Shown here piece by piece: positions 24,452-34,079 of a stretch of DNA of 45,598 bases (position 1 is the first letter of the stretch; the number at the start of each line of letters is the position of its first letter). This stretch comes from Deltaproteobacteria bacterium (GTDB lineage: Bacteria > Desulfobacterota > Dissulfuribacteria > Dissulfuribacterales > UBA3076), in assembly GCA_027004715.1 (NCBI GenBank), contig JALTHG010000090.1:1-45598 (forward strand), read 5' to 3'. The notes below the pieces were generated by a model. It saw nothing but the letters and a program-made list of their open reading frames with translations, made no database searches and was not told the DNA's origin. The position numbers were made by a program, and so were the translations under genes.

Positions 24452-25188
24452 AGTCTAGGAAGCTGTTCACTGACCAATCCAAAGCGACGTTCTCTTCTCT
24501 GGTATTCAAAGAGTGCCTTCAAGAATTCTTCTTTGTCAAAGTCTGGCCAGAGGGTAGGGGTGACATAGAGTTCAGAGTATGCTGCCTGAAATAAGAGAAA
24601 GTTGCTGAGTCTATATTCTCCACTAGTACGGATGATGAGATCGGGGTCAGGAAGGTCAGTTGTATCCAGATTTGAGGCAAACTCGGCCTCATCTATATCT
24701 GCAGGGTCCAGGGCCCCTGAGATACATTTTTCTGCAATACGTCTCGCTGCATCTGCTATCTCTCTTCTGGCTCCATAGCTTAAGGCAAGATTGAGGATCA
24801 TGGCCTTATTACCAGAGGTCTGTCTGATGGTGTCCTCAAGGCAGGTCCTGACCTGTTTGGGTAGACGTTCGATGTGTCCAATAGTCCGCAGAGAGATCTG
24901 ATTACTAAGCATCTCATCGAGTTCACTCTTTAAGTGGTCATGCAGGAGGCCCATCAAGGCACTCACCTCTGCCTTTGGCCTCTTCCAGTTCTCCTGGGAA
25001 AATACATATAGTGTCAGTATCGATATGCCAAGCTTCCTGGATAGACGGACTATAGAACGAACGGTCTTCACCCCCTGTCTGTGGCCCATAATCCTGGGCA
25101 GACCCCGACGTCTGGCCCATCTGCCATTGCCATCCATTATAATGGCAACGTGGGTTGGGAGCTGTGTAAGATTTGGAGGCCTTACCAT
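24430..25188 (-). CDS. uppS: Isoprenyl transferase (undecaprenyl diphosphate synthase)
   Basis: A 252-residue cis-prenyltransferase that builds the lipid carrier for cell-wall synthesis. Motifs: HVAIIMDGNGRWARRRGLPR (catalytic Asp, P-loop-like), GVKTVRSIVRLSRKLGI, LTLYVFSQENWKRP, LSYGARREI and the C-terminal DPDLIIRTSGEYRLSNFLLFQ, then AYSELYVTPTLWPDF. ATG 25188 (MVRPPNLTQL) gives family length and lies just after the frr stop (25196); an in-frame start at 25230 would run back into frr. Confidence 0.95.
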   Translation of the reverse strand: MVRPPNLTQLPTHVAIIMDGNGRWARRRGLPRIMGHRQGVKTVRSIVRLSRKLGISILTLYVFSQENWKRPKAEVSALMGLLHDHLKSELDEMLSNQISLRTIGHIERLPKQVRTCLEDTIRQTSGNKAMILNLALSYGARREIADAARRIAEKCISGALDPADIDEAEFASNLDTTDLPDPDLIIRTSGEYRLSNFLLFQAAYSELYVTPTLWPDFDKEEFLKALFEYQRRERRFGLVSEQLPRLCTARGS

Positions 25189-25195
25189 TTTTCTC

Positions 25196-25753
25196 TCAAG
25201 ACTCCAGAATCTCTTTTTCTTTCTCTGCAATGATACCTTCTATCTCTTTTATATGTCTATCGGTCAATTTCTGGACATCATCCTGAGACCTGAAGAACTC
25301 GTCTTCTGAGATCTCCTTATGTTTCTTTTTGGCCTTCAGGTGTTCGATGGCATCTCTACGGACGTTCCGGATTGCTACCCTACACTCCTCTGCCATCTTC
25401 TTGACCAGTTTGACCAGCTCTTTCCTACGTTCTTCTGTCAGAGGGGGTATATTCACCCTGATGATCTTACCATCATTGGCAGGTGTAAGGCCGAGATCAG
25501 ATCTTAAGATGGCCTTCTCAATATCTTCTAATATTTTGACGTCCCAGGGCTGTATAGTCAAGAGCCGACTCTCTGGTATGGCTATAGAGGCCACCTGATT
25601 GATGGGCATAGAGGTCCCATAATAGTCAACACGAATTCCATCCAATAGGGCGCTAGATGCCCGTCCAATCCTCACTCGGGCCAGGTCTCGCTGAAAGGCA
25701 GCAATGGCCTTGCCCATCCTGTTATCTGCATCTTCAATCACCTTTTTTTTCAT
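25196..25753 (-). CDS. frr: Ribosome recycling factor
   Basis: A 185-residue protein that, with EF-G, splits the post-termination ribosome. The three-helix bundle and head domain are recognisable: [74 protein letters not shown] and [32 protein letters not shown]. Normal length. The start overlaps the pyrH end by 20 bp. Confidence 0.97.
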   Translation of the reverse strand: MKKKVIEDADNRMGKAIAAFQRDLARVRIGRASSALLDGIRVDYYGTSMPINQVASIAIPESRLLTIQPWDVKILEDIEKAILRSDLGLTPANDGKIIRVNIPPLTEERRKELVKLVKKMAEECRVAIRNVRRDAIEHLKAKKKHKEISEDEFFRSQDDVQKLTDRHIKEIEGIIAEKEKEILES

Positions 25754-26480
25754 CTTTGTTCCCTCCGATCCTGGTACCTATGTCTTCACCCTTCACGGCC
25801 CGCTCTATATTGCCTGGCACCTGGATATTGAATATGAGTATCGGAAGTCCTGCCTCTCTGGCCAGAGATATGGCAGTGGCATCCATGACCTCGAGTCCCT
25901 TCTCGAGAACCTCCTGATAGGTAAGATAGTCATATCTTTGGGCATCAGGGGCGTCCTTCGGGTCTTTATCATAGACGCCATCTACCCTGGTGGCCTTAAA
26001 TAGGACCTCTGCATTGATCTCAAGGGCCCTGAGGGTCGCTGCCGTGTCAGTAGTAAAAAAGGGATTCCCTGTCCCTCCAGCAAATATGACTACCCGATTC
26101 CTGTCCAGGTGATGGAGGGCCCTTGCCCTGATAAAGGGCTCTGCTATCCGCCCTATCTCTATGGCCGAAAGCACCCTCACAGGTACACCATGTCTCTTTA
26201 AGGCATCTTGAAGTGCAAGGGAGTTCATAACTGTGGCAAGCATGCCCATCTGGTCAGCACTGGCTCGATCCATCCCCTGGGCAGAACCAGCGACCCCTCT
26301 GAAGATATTTCCTCCCCCTACCACCAGGCCCAGCTCTATGCCAAGGCCGTGGACCTGCTCTATCTCACGGGCAAGGAGATCTATTACTGCAGGAGATATG
26401 CCATAAGGTATGTTGCCTGAGAGGGCCTCACCACTGAGCTTCAACAGAATGCGTCTATATCCTGGTGGTCCCTTAGTCAT
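25734..26480 (-). CDS. pyrH: UMP kinase
   Basis: A 248-residue amino-acid-kinase-fold enzyme that makes UDP from UMP. Motifs: [66 protein letters not shown] and [16 protein letters not shown]. The start overlaps the tsf end by 8 bp. Position between tsf and frr is standard. Confidence 0.97.
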   Translation of the reverse strand: MTKGPPGYRRILLKLSGEALSGNIPYGISPAVIDLLAREIEQVHGLGIELGLVVGGGNIFRGVAGSAQGMDRASADQMGMLATVMNSLALQDALKRHGVPVRVLSAIEIGRIAEPFIRARALHHLDRNRVVIFAGGTGNPFFTTDTAATLRALEINAEVLFKATRVDGVYDKDPKDAPDAQRYDYLTYQEVLEKGLEVMDATAISLAREAGLPILIFNIQVPGNIERAVKGEDIGTRIGGNKDEKKGD

Positions 26481-27084
26481 TCTCTTCCTTTACTCCAACC
26501 TGAAATCGTACAAAACGCTCAATAGTTATATTTTCACCCATCTTGGCAACTAACTCGTTTAAGAGGTCTTGGATAGTGATATCCGGGTCTTTTACATAAG
26601 GCTGCTCAAGTAGGCATATCTCTCTGTAGAATTTTTCCATACGGCCGTCTATGATCTTCTCAATTATATGATCTGGTTTGCCAGACTCCTCGGCCTGTCT
26701 GCGAAATATCTCCCTCTCTTTTTCAATAAGTTTTGCCGGGGTATCTTCACGTCTGATACAGACTGGATTGGCGGCTGCTATGTGCATAGCAAGATTTCTG
26801 GCAAACTCGACAAACTGATCTGTCTTTGCCACAAAATCGGTTTCACAATCGATCTCAACCAGTGTGGCCAGCTTGTTGCCAGGATGGATATAGCACTGGA
26901 TAGCACCTTCAGAGGTGGCACGTCCTGCCCTCTTTGCAGCAACACTCAGTCCCTTCTGTCTAAGCCAATCTATACTCTTTTTTATATCTCCATTACACTC
27001 TTGGAGTGCCTTTTTGCAGTCCATCACGCCTGCATTGGTCTGCTCCCTGAGCTCTTTGACCATTGCAGCAGTAACCTGTATCAT
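26473..27084 (-). CDS. tsf: Elongation factor Ts (short form)
   Basis: A 203-residue guanine-nucleotide exchange factor for EF-Tu. It has the N-terminal UBA-like domain ([19 protein letters not shown]), then [18 protein letters not shown], the core [18 protein letters not shown] (TDFV motif) and a single C-terminal core repeat ending [21 protein letters not shown]. coli EF-Ts is about 280 residues; the short form, as in Thermus, lacks part of the second core. It lies 32 bp after rpsB. Confidence 0.96.
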   Translation of the reverse strand: MIQVTAAMVKELREQTNAGVMDCKKALQECNGDIKKSIDWLRQKGLSVAAKRAGRATSEGAIQCYIHPGNKLATLVEIDCETDFVAKTDQFVEFARNLAMHIAAANPVCIRREDTPAKLIEKEREIFRRQAEESGKPDHIIEKIIDGRMEKFYREICLLEQPYVKDPDITIQDLLNELVAKMGENITIERFVRFQVGVKEEND

Positions 27085-27116
27085 AATGTCTCCTCCAAAA
27101 CTCTAAAGATTGTTGA

Positions 27117-27932
27117 CTACTGAATTGGCTCTGTAGGAGCTGGCTCAGGGGCCTTGTCTAAAGGGATTTCCTCTTCTCCGGCAGGGCCTTCTTCTGCCTC
27201 CAGCTCTTCTTCTGCCTCCTTGTCAGTGGCTGCCTGCTGGGCCTCAACAAAACGCTCTTTACCCTCAAGGCAGGCATTTGCTATAAGGGATGAGATAAGA
27301 CGTATGGCCCGAATGGCGTCGTCATTTCCTGGTATAATATAATCTATTCCATCAGGGTCACAATTGGTATCTACTATTGCTACTACAGGGATCCCGAGTT
27401 TGTTGGCCTCTCTCACTGCAATCTGTTCTTGCTTTGCATCAACTACAAAGACCACACCAGGAAGTGAATCCATATCTTTTATACCGCCCAGATTTCGTTC
27501 AAGTTTCTGGCGTAGCCTGTCCATACGGAGGACCTCTTTTTTTGGGAAACGGTCAATAGAGCCATCTTCAAACATGGCCTCTATGCGCTTCAGGCGATCA
27601 ATACTCTTCTGGATGGTCATAAAATTAGTGAGCATTCCTCCAAGCCACCGACTATTTACAAATGGCATTCCACAGCGCCCTGCCTCTTCTGCTATAGACT
27701 CTCGGGCCTGCTTTTTGGTGCCTACAAAGAGTACCCTCTCTCCCTGGGCAACCGTATCTGCTACAAACTCATAGGCGACCTTAAGAAGTCTCACGGTCTT
27801 CTGGAGATCTATGATATAGATCCCATTTCTGGCACCAAAGATATAGGGCTTCATCTTGGGATTCCATCGTCTGGTCTGATGTCCAAAATGAACGCCTGCC
27901 TCAAGCAACTGTTTCATCGTAACGTAGGCCAT
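27117..27932 (-). CDS. rpsB: 30S ribosomal protein S2
   Basis: A 271-residue S2 protein. Motifs: [76 protein letters not shown] and [34 protein letters not shown]-terminal tail of about 40 residues is rich in Glu, Ala and Pro and is longer than in E. coli. It leads the operon; AAGGAGAG precedes the ATG. Confidence 0.97.
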   Translation of the reverse strand: MAYVTMKQLLEAGVHFGHQTRRWNPKMKPYIFGARNGIYIIDLQKTVRLLKVAYEFVADTVAQGERVLFVGTKKQARESIAEEAGRCGMPFVNSRWLGGMLTNFMTIQKSIDRLKRIEAMFEDGSIDRFPKKEVLRMDRLRQKLERNLGGIKDMDSLPGVVFVVDAKQEQIAVREANKLGIPVVAIVDTNCDPDGIDYIIPGNDDAIRAIRLISSLIANACLEGKERFVEAQQAATDKEAEEELEAEEGPAGEEEIPLDKAPEPAPTEPIQ

Positions 27933-28246
27933 AATCTCTCCTTAAAAATGTGGTTTTTTCCTCTCGACCAGTGATATAAATACCTTTTACTATCTGACAA
28001 TGCAGATAGACCACCTGGCTGCACTGGAGGTGTGTTATTATTGTTGCTGATATCCAAAAGGACAACCTGTGATTGGTTACCGGTCCTAGATATCAGTAAA
28101 AAATGGTTTTATGTACCATCTGGGCAGAGATTTAGCAAGCCAATATGTGTTTTTAAGATTCAGTTACTGCACAATCTGAAGACAGGGATTAGTATAGGTA
28201 GAGAAAATTACTATAAAACCAAAGAAGAGAGAGGAGTACTGGTAGA
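27933..28246. other. Divergent intergenic spacer between rpsB and the transporter
   Basis: No gene is supported in this 314-bp stretch. It must hold the promoter and 5' leader of the rpsB operon (minus) and the promoter of the transporter (plus). One sigma-70-like candidate for rpsB is listed separately; no clear promoter for the plus-strand gene or leader structure was recognised by eye. Confidence 0.6.
27972..28000 (-). promoter_or_regulatory. Candidate sigma-70 promoter of the rpsB operon
   Basis: On the minus strand TTGTCA (27995-28000) and ATATCA (27972-27977) are separated by 17 bp, about 40-60 bp upstream of the rpsB ATG. The -10 box is imperfect. Confidence 0.35.
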
Positions 28247-29752
28247 TTGCAGAGAGAGCATTGGAAAAATCAACTCGGTTTTGTCTTTGCCACTGTAGGT
28301 TCTGCAGTAGGTCTTGGAAACATCTGGAGATTCAGTTACATGGCATATAGCCATGGAGGTGGTGCCTTCCTTATTCCCTATATCATTGCCCTTTTCTCTG
28401 CTGGGATTCCCCTCCTCATATTGGAGTTTGCTATTGGTCAGGAACGCATTGGTTCAGCGCCCCTTGCCTATGCAAAGATAAGGAAAAATTGGGAGTGGGT
28501 TGGCTGGTGGTCGGTCACCTTTGTGATGTTCGGCATTGTACTCTACTATACGGTCATTATTGCATGGTGTCTGGACTTTTTTATCTTCTCTTTTGATCTC
28601 AGCTGGGGAAGAGATCCTAACGGATTTTTTTTTCATAAATTCCTGGCAGTAACCAGACTTCCGTCTGAAATAGGAGAGGTCAGGCCCCATATCGTCATGG
28701 CACTCCTTGCCGTCTGGGTCATAAACTGGGGCATTGTCTATAGAGGTGTCAGACGTGGAATAGAATATATAAATAAGATATTCATGCCCCTGCTCTTTAT
28801 CCTGACTGCTGTGCTTGTCTTTTGGTCGATTTCACTCAATGGCTCTATGATGGGTATCAAGGCCTACATTGAACCTGACTTCTCGAAGTTGTCAGACATC
28901 AGGGTCTGGATAGATGCCTACAGCCAGATCTTTTTCACTCTCAGCCTGGGCTTTGGCATTATGATAGCCTATGCCAGTTATCTCCCAAGGGTGGCCGATA
29001 TAACAAAAGATGCAATCTTGACTGCGGTCATAAACAGTGGGTATTCTCTGTTTGCAGGCATTGCCGTATTTTCTGTCCTGGGCTTTATGGCAAAGGCGCA
29101 GGGTAAGGCCATTTCAGAGGTTGTGTCTCAGAGCATAGGCCTTGCATTTGTTGCCTATCCCAAGGCCATCAGCCTCATCCCTGGAGGGAGATTTTTTGGA
29201 GCGATCTTCTTCCTCTGTCTAGTTGTAGCAGGACTCTCATCATCAATATCAATAATCGAGGCCTTTGTCTCTGCAATGATAGACAAATTTGGTTTTAGGA
29301 GAGGGGCCATTATTACACTCCTGTCTGTATTGGGTTTTTTGTGTTCGATAATCTTTACCACTCAGGCAGGACTCCTCTGGATAGATATTGTGGACCACTT
29401 TATTACCCAATATGGCCTTGTCGTGGTAGGTATTGCTGAGTGTATCCTTGTTGCCTGGTTCTCAGATATCAAGCTCCTGAGGAGACATATCAACTCTATC
29501 TCTTCTATAAAATTGGGTGGCTATTGGAATGCCGCTATCAAATACTTTATACCATTTGTGCTAGGGAGCATCCTCATTGGAGACCTCTATACTGAGCTCA
29601 GGCAGGCCTATGGAGGATATTCCTGGGTATCCATTATCTTGATTGGATGGGGCTGGTTATTTCTCACGATCATCATTGCCCTGGTCTTTGCTTCATTGCC
29701 CTGGGGGACTGATTATGCAAAGACCCTGGAAAAGGACAATAAAACAGTATGA
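28247..29752 (+). CDS. Sodium-dependent transporter, NSS (LeuT/SNF) family
   Basis: A 501-residue membrane protein with 12 predicted segments. The N-terminus has the family signature QLGFVFATVGSAVGLGNIWR, then FSYMAYSHGGGAFLIPYI, which form the sodium and substrate sites of TM1-TM2 in LeuT. TM6 shows IDAYSQIFFTLSLGFGIMI and TM8 LVVAGLSSSISIIEAFVSAM. Substrate is probably an amino acid but is not determined by sequence alone. The start is TTG 28247, with AGGAG at 28232-28236; no ATG fits. The stop overlaps the rarA start region (GTATGATG), so the two may be co-translated. Confidence 0.9.
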   Translation: MQREHWKNQLGFVFATVGSAVGLGNIWRFSYMAYSHGGGAFLIPYIIALFSAGIPLLILEFAIGQERIGSAPLAYAKIRKNWEWVGWWSVTFVMFGIVLYYTVIIAWCLDFFIFSFDLSWGRDPNGFFFHKFLAVTRLPSEIGEVRPHIVMALLAVWVINWGIVYRGVRRGIEYINKIFMPLLFILTAVLVFWSISLNGSMMGIKAYIEPDFSKLSDIRVWIDAYSQIFFTLSLGFGIMIAYASYLPRVADITKDAILTAVINSGYSLFAGIAVFSVLGFMAKAQGKAISEVVSQSIGLAFVAYPKAISLIPGGRFFGAIFFLCLVVAGLSSSISIIEAFVSAMIDKFGFRRGAIITLLSVLGFLCSIIFTTQAGLLWIDIVDHFITQYGLVVVGIAECILVAWFSDIKLLRRHINSISSIKLGGYWNAAIKYFIPFVLGSILIGDLYTELRQAYGGYSWVSIILIGWGWLFLTIIIALVFASLPWGTDYAKTLEKDNKTV

Positions 29753-31074
29753 TGCAAACTCCTCTTGCTGAACGTCTCAGACCACGTGACCTCGAGGAAT
29801 TCGTAGGGCAGTCTCATCTCTTAGGCAGGGGGAAGGTCCTGAATACCCTCCTGACCCAAGGGACTATCCCTTCATTGATTCTGTGGGGACCTCCTGGATG
29901 TGGAAAGACCACCCTTGCCAGGATATTTGCACAGAGACTAGAGGCCAATTTTGTGTCATTTTCCGCCGTACTTTCAAAGGTAAGTGAACTCAGGGCCATT
30001 ATAGAAGAGACAAAGGAGAATAGGAGGAATGGCAGGCCAGGCACCATCCTGTTTGTCGATGAGATACATCGTTTCAATAAGGCCCAACAGGATGCGTTCC
30101 TTCCCCATGTAGAGACAGGCCTTATCACCCTGATCGGTGCCACTACAGAAAATCCCTCATTTGAGATTATCTCCCCTCTGCTCTCGAGGTGTAAGGTCCT
30201 GGTCCTAAGGCCCTTAGATAGGGCCGCACTTGAGACTCTGGTAAAGAGGGCACTCACTGATAGAGAAAGGGGCCTGGGAATGCTTGAGCTCTCTATTGAA
30301 CCCGAGGCAGAAGATATCCTGATCCAGCGTTCAGATGGGGATGGCAGGACCCTCTTCAATAACCTTGAGGTGGCATCAAGACTCGCTGTATCTGCAAGGC
30401 CTGAAGGGAAGGGGGCCACTATTACCCTGGCCATGATAGAGGAGGCCATACAACAAAAGGCCCTGCGTTACGATAAGGCCGGTGAAGAACATTACAACCT
30501 GATATCTGCCTTTCATAAGAGCCTTAGAGGCAGTGATCCTGATGCAGCCCTCTACTGGATGGCCCGGATGTTGGCTGCAGGTGAGGACCCCCACTATATT
30601 GCGCGGAGGATAGTCCGCTTTGCCTCAGAAGATGTAGGGAATGCAGATCCACATGCACTGACACTGGCAGTCAATGCCTTAAAGAGCTTTGATTTCCTTG
30701 GCTCTCCAGAGGGAGAACTGGCCCTGGCCCAGGCAGCGGTCTACATGGCTACGGCCCCCAAGAGCAATGCAGTCTATAAGGCCTTTGGAAAGGCCCAGGC
30801 CGATGTCCAGAGGTTTGGCACTCTGCCTGTACCAATGCATATCAGAAATGCCCCTACCAGGCTTATGAAGGAGATTGGATATGGAAAGGGCTACCAATAT
30901 GCACATGACTATCCAGATGCCATTACAGGACAGGAATATCTCCCTAGTGAGCTCAGAGGACGTATCTACTATGAACCAACTATCCGTGGACATGAACGTA
31001 TTATCAAGGAACGACTGGACAGATGGAGAAAGATCCTGGCCAGGAGAAGGGCCCAAAAGACGATCTTTCCTTGA
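29749..31074 (+). CDS. rarA: Replication-associated recombination protein A (AAA+ ATPase)
   Basis: A 441-residue RarA/MgsA/WRNIP1-family ATPase acting at stalled replication forks with SSB. Start region LAERLRPRDLEEFVGQSHLL is diagnostic. Walker A is LWGPPGCGKTTLARIF, Walker B ILFVDEIHRFNKAQQDAFLP, sensor 1 IGATTENPSFEI. The C-terminal tetramer domain has YNLISAFHKSLRGSDPDAAL, IARRIVRFASEDVGNADP and the MPIHLRNAPTxLMK-like segment (here MHIRNAPTRLMKEIGYG). The stop codon lies within the -35 box of the tRNA promoter that follows. Confidence 0.96.
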   Translation: MMQTPLAERLRPRDLEEFVGQSHLLGRGKVLNTLLTQGTIPSLILWGPPGCGKTTLARIFAQRLEANFVSFSAVLSKVSELRAIIEETKENRRNGRPGTILFVDEIHRFNKAQQDAFLPHVETGLITLIGATTENPSFEIISPLLSRCKVLVLRPLDRAALETLVKRALTDRERGLGMLELSIEPEAEDILIQRSDGDGRTLFNNLEVASRLAVSARPEGKGATITLAMIEEAIQQKALRYDKAGEEHYNLISAFHKSLRGSDPDAALYWMARMLAAGEDPHYIARRIVRFASEDVGNADPHALTLAVNALKSFDFLGSPEGELALAQAAVYMATAPKSNAVYKAFGKAQADVQRFGTLPVPMHIRNAPTRLMKEIGYGKGYQYAHDYPDAITGQEYLPSELRGRIYYEPTIRGHERIIKERLDRWRKILARRRAQKTIFP

Positions 31075-31098
31075 CAATCCTAATGGGAGGAATATAAT
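31071..31098 (+). promoter_or_regulatory. Sigma-70 promoter of the CAT tRNA, overlapping the rarA stop codon
   Basis: A perfect TTGACA (31071-31076) and perfect TATAAT (31093-31098) are spaced by 16 bp. The rarA TGA stop (31072-31074) is inside the -35 box. The tRNA begins 17 bp after the -10 box. Confidence 0.85.
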
Positions 31099-31114
31099 TC
31101 TGAATTTAATTGAT

Positions 31115-31188
31115 GGGCCCATAGCTCAGCTGGCCAGAGCCACCGGCTCATAACCGGTTGGTCCCAGGTTCGAATCCTGGTGGGCCCA
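31115..31188 (+). tRNA. tRNA with CAT anticodon (elongator Met or Ile2)
   Basis: Acceptor arms GGGCCCA (31115-31121) and TGGGCCC (31181-31187) pair fully; discriminator is A31188 and CCA is not encoded. The anticodon arm is ACCGG, loop CTCATAA, CCGGT. The D arm is GCTC ... GAGC and the T arm CCAGG-TTCGAAT-CCTGG. A full Watson-Crick acceptor stem excludes typical initiator tRNA. Whether it is Met or the lysidine-modified Ile2 cannot be settled by eye. Confidence 0.93.
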
Positions 31189-31287
31189 ATAGAGACAAGA
31201 ACCTATAGATTTTAGAAATTTTGATCTATAAATTTTGCCTATTTTAACAGATATAAAATCAGGCCAGACTGAACGATGGAAGCAGGG

Positions 31288-31317
31288 GGTGCAACGAGGT
31301 AGAGTTGCACCTTTTTT
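31288..31317 (+). terminator. Rho-independent terminator
   Basis: GGTGCAAC (31288-31295) pairs with GTTGCACC (31304-31311) over an 8-base loop and is followed by TTTTTT. It would end transcripts from rarA and the tRNA. It lies about 30 bp before the next gene, so an attenuator role is possible. Confidence 0.85.
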
Positions 31318-31345
31318 GTTTTAAGGGCCTTAAAAGGAGCAAAAA

Positions 31346-32062
31346 TTGAAACCAGAACTCGCAATTCTAGTAAGGCTACAGGGGATAGATCTAGAAATTC
31401 GTAAATTTAATCAGGAAAAGGCCTCTTTACCTGAGCATTTCAATGCCCTTCAAGAACAGCTCTTATCCAAAGAGGCAGAATGTGACAGGCTCAATGAACG
31501 TCTCTCTGAGATACAGAAACGAAAAGTAGATATAGAGGATGAATTTGAGCTAGAAAATACACGTCTTGCTAGATCTCAGAAAAAAATTCCCTATGTAAAG
31601 ACCAATAGGGAATATGCTGCCCTACAGAAAGAGATCAATGAGATAAAAAAGGCCAATACTGCCCGGGAAGACGATCTCCTGGCCATTATGGAAGAAATCA
31701 GTTCCCTGCAGGAAGAGATCAAGGTAAAAAAGAAAGAGATTACGCAGAATCGGAGAGAGATGAAGGCTGAACAGAAGCGCATTGAGGAGTTAGGGGCAGA
31801 AATAGATGCCAAGATTGCCATCCTGACTAAAGATAGAGAGGCTGTATCTCAGAAGGTGAGGCCTGATCTGTTATCTAAATATAACTTTATAAGAGACAGA
31901 AGGGGAGGGGTTGCTGTGGCAGCAGTGAGTGAAGGCGTATGTTGCGCATGTAACATGAACATTCCGCCACAGCTCTATAACGACCTGCTGAAGGAAGAAA
32001 AAATCTTTACTTGTCCTTCATGTCAACGTCTGATATATGCATTAAAGGTAGATAAGAAGTAA
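31346..32062 (+). CDS. Coiled-coil protein with C4 zinc ribbon (COG1579 type)
   Basis: A 238-residue protein. Residues 10-180 form a long coiled coil rich in Glu, Lys and Leu, with the central KKIPYVKTNREYAALQKEIN that is typical of this family. The C-terminus is a four-cysteine zinc ribbon, GVCCACNMNIPPQLYNDLLK then FTCPSCQRLIY. Homologues are predicted nucleic-acid-binding proteins, widespread but without a firm role. The start is the codon 31346 (TTG) behind AAAAGGAGC. It is followed at once by the RNase P RNA. Confidence 0.85.
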   Translation: MKPELAILVRLQGIDLEIRKFNQEKASLPEHFNALQEQLLSKEAECDRLNERLSEIQKRKVDIEDEFELENTRLARSQKKIPYVKTNREYAALQKEINEIKKANTAREDDLLAIMEEISSLQEEIKVKKKEITQNRREMKAEQKRIEELGAEIDAKIAILTKDREAVSQKVRPDLLSKYNFIRDRRGGVAVAAVSEGVCCACNMNIPPQLYNDLLKEEKIFTCPSCQRLIYALKVDKK

Positions 32063-32070
32063 AAAATATT

Positions 32071-32446
32071 GTGCCAGAGGAGATGGCTGGTGATCGCTGG
32101 ACAGATGTCCTGTCCAGAGGAAAGTCCGGACTCCACAGGGCAGAGTGGTCTGTAACGCAGACCGGAGGTGACTCCAGGGAAAGTGCCACAGAAAATATAC
32201 CGCCGGGTATTTCCGGTAAGGGTGAAAAGGTGAGGTAAGAGCTCACCAGCTGTGGTGGTGACACCACAGGCTTGGTAAACCCCACTCGGAGCAAGACCAA
32301 ATAGGGAAGCGTTTGAGAGTGGCCCGCTCGAGGCTTCCGGGTAGGTTGCATGAGGTGTCGAGCAATCGGCATCCCAGATGAATGATCACCACCCTGGTCT
32401 ATTCCAGGGAACAGAATCCGGCTTATAACCATCTCACTGGCCTTTT
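32071..32446 (+). ncRNA. rnpB: RNase P RNA, bacterial class A
   Basis: The catalytic RNA that trims tRNA 5' ends. Universally conserved blocks are all present: GAGGAAAGTCCGGACTCC, CACAGGGCAGAGTG, ACAGAAAATATACCGCC, GGTGAAAAGGTGAGGTAAGA, then ACCCCACTCGGAGCAAGACC, AAATAGG, AGATGAATGATCACC and ACAGAATCCGGCTTAT. Stem P1 closes with GCCAG/CTGGC (32073-32077 with 32437-32441) and GAGATGG/CCATCTC. The 3' T-run CCTTTTT acts as terminator. Ends are inferred from P1 pairing. An open frame on the opposite strand here is a shadow of this RNA. Confidence 0.97.
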
Positions 32447-32467
32447 TACACGGAATAGGTCCTGAAA

Positions 32468-33289
32468 ATGACACAGATAAAGAGAGAGAAGGCAGTTACG
32501 CTCACTGAACTCCAGAGAAAGAAGTCCTCAGGCAAGAAGATTACCATGCTTACGGCATATGACTATAGCATGGCCAAAATGCTGGACGAATCTGGACTGG
32601 ATATAATTTTGGTAGGCGATTCACTTGGCATGGTGGTATTGGGATATGACTCTACTGTGCCGGTCACTATGGAGGAGATGATCCACCACTGCAAGGCGGT
32701 TCGGCGTGGGGTCTCCAGGGCCCTTCTGGTGGGTGATATGCCATATCTGTCATATCAGGTCTCTAAAGAAGAGGCAGTGAGGAATGCAGGTCGATTCTTT
32801 AAAGAGGCTGGTTGCCAGTGTGTAAAGCTGGAAGGTGGCTCTGCCATGGCCTCTACCATCAAGAGAATTGTAGAGGCAGGTATCCCTGTCATGGGACATA
32901 TTGGCCTCACTCCCCAGACCGTTACGGCCCTTGGTGGATATAGGATACAGGGAAGAGATCCGGAGTCAGCAGAGAAGCTCCTCGAAGATGCCAGGGCAGT
33001 AGCTGAGGCAGGGGCCTTTTCTCTGGTCCTGGAATGTATCCCATCTACCCTGGCAAGGGGCATAACAGAGATGATCCCTATTCCTACTATAGGCATTGGT
33101 TCAGGGCCCTACTGTGATGGTCAGGTCCTTGTGACTAATGATTTGCTTGGGCTCTTTGAGAAATTTCTCCCAAGTTTTGTAAAACGCTATGTAAACCTTG
33201 CTCCCATGATCAAAGAGGCCTTAGCCACTTACATCGATGAGGTAGAAAGGGGTATATTTCCTGGTCCAGAATATAGCCCAGGCCCATAG
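32468..33289 (+). CDS. panB: 3-methyl-2-oxobutanoate hydroxymethyltransferase
   Basis: A 273-residue enzyme making ketopantoate for coenzyme A from ketoisovalerate and methylene-THF. Motifs: [40 protein letters not shown] (metal Asp in GDS), [41 protein letters not shown] and [20 protein letters not shown]. Starts 22 bp after the rnpB terminator run. The other pantothenate genes are not in the window. Confidence 0.97.
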   Translation: MTQIKREKAVTLTELQRKKSSGKKITMLTAYDYSMAKMLDESGLDIILVGDSLGMVVLGYDSTVPVTMEEMIHHCKAVRRGVSRALLVGDMPYLSYQVSKEEAVRNAGRFFKEAGCQCVKLEGGSAMASTIKRIVEAGIPVMGHIGLTPQTVTALGGYRIQGRDPESAEKLLEDARAVAEAGAFSLVLECIPSTLARGITEMIPIPTIGIGSGPYCDGQVLVTNDLLGLFEKFLPSFVKRYVNLAPMIKEALATYIDEVERGIFPGPEYSPGP

Positions 33290-33321
33290 ATGCAGGATAG
33301 TTGCTCATATCCCTGGCCAGG

Positions 33322-33340
33322 AGGGAATGTGAATGGTTAC
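33322..33340 (+). repeat. GGGAATGTGAACGGTTAC-type repeat, copy after panB
   Basis: AGGGAATGTGAATGGTTAC, preceded by CCCTGGCCAGG. Matches the copies at 38611-38629 (AGGGAATGTGAACGGTTAC) and 44913-44931 with one or two changes. Shorter variants lie at 13805-13822, 34217-34234, 34378-34396 and 38841-38858. Confidence 0.7.
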
Positions 33341-33414
33341 GATGCAGGTAGTTGAATAGTCTATTTGGTCATTAGTCATTGGTCAATTGTGACTTTATTT
33401 AGGAGTTTTTTAAA

Positions 33415-33990
33415 ATGACAGAGATTAGAAGTTCTCTTGAAATTGCTATGGAAAAGGCAGATCGCCTGGGGCGCGTCACCAGAGAAGAGCTAGAGACCGA
33501 GAAATGGCTCAATTTAGGTCGACGAGTAGCCGCCAGGTATCTGCGAGACGAAGAAAAGGATCTCAAAACTGATTTTGGGGATATCCCCGCGACCAGTCTG
33601 GCAGTGGTATTGAAGGGGGCAACAGAGACACTCCTGAGGAATATAGTATTGCCCAATGATAGAGATCAGTGGTCAGTTATCAAAAAGGCCCTGGACGGTT
33701 TTGTGGAACTTAAGGGTAGTGTAGCAGATGAAATCGTCTTTCGTGTTGAGGAGGTGCTGAAGAGATATGAGCAGACCAGGGATCAATATTACAGACAGTT
33801 GCAGTCACAGATGAAGAGCCAGCTTGGCAGTATACAGCAGGCCATCTCTGAGCAATACGGCATGGACGTGAATCTTGATCTTGAGTCACTGCCTGAGTTC
33901 CAAAAAGAGTGGTCCCGTATATCTATGGAGATCAAAGAACAATTTGAGCAACAATTGACCTCTCTCAAGAAATATATGGAGCAGCTATAG
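33415..33990 (+). CDS. Conserved hypothetical coiled-coil protein
   Basis: A 191-residue soluble, mostly helical protein. It begins MTEIRSSLEIAMEKADRLG and is rich in Glu, Arg and Gln. A coiled coil is likely near the C-terminus (RYEQTRDQYYRQLQSQMKS, then EQFEQQLTSLKKYMEQL). It resembles short helical proteins seen in many anaerobic deltaproteobacterial genomes, but I cannot name a family with confidence. TAGGAG lies about 10 bases upstream of the ATG. It stands alone. Confidence 0.7.
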   Translation: MTEIRSSLEIAMEKADRLGRVTREELETEKWLNLGRRVAARYLRDEEKDLKTDFGDIPATSLAVVLKGATETLLRNIVLPNDRDQWSVIKKALDGFVELKGSVADEIVFRVEEVLKRYEQTRDQYYRQLQSQMKSQLGSIQQAISEQYGMDVNLDLESLPEFQKEWSRISMEIKEQFEQQLTSLKKYMEQL

Positions 33991-34079
33991 TCCTGGTAGG
34001 GCCCTGCTCCACTGCTTGCTATGGTTTTGGTGCAGGGGCACCTGCAGCCATGATCAATTGTGCCTGAAAAGGCATGGGA

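Noticed and set aside
29814-30449. A 211-codon open frame on the minus strand opposite rarA
   Set aside because: It lies wholly inside the conserved rarA gene and has shadow-like composition (Ser, Arg, Pro).
32007-32474. A 155-codon minus-strand open frame
   Set aside because: It covers the RNase P RNA, whose conserved blocks on the plus strand explain the sequence.
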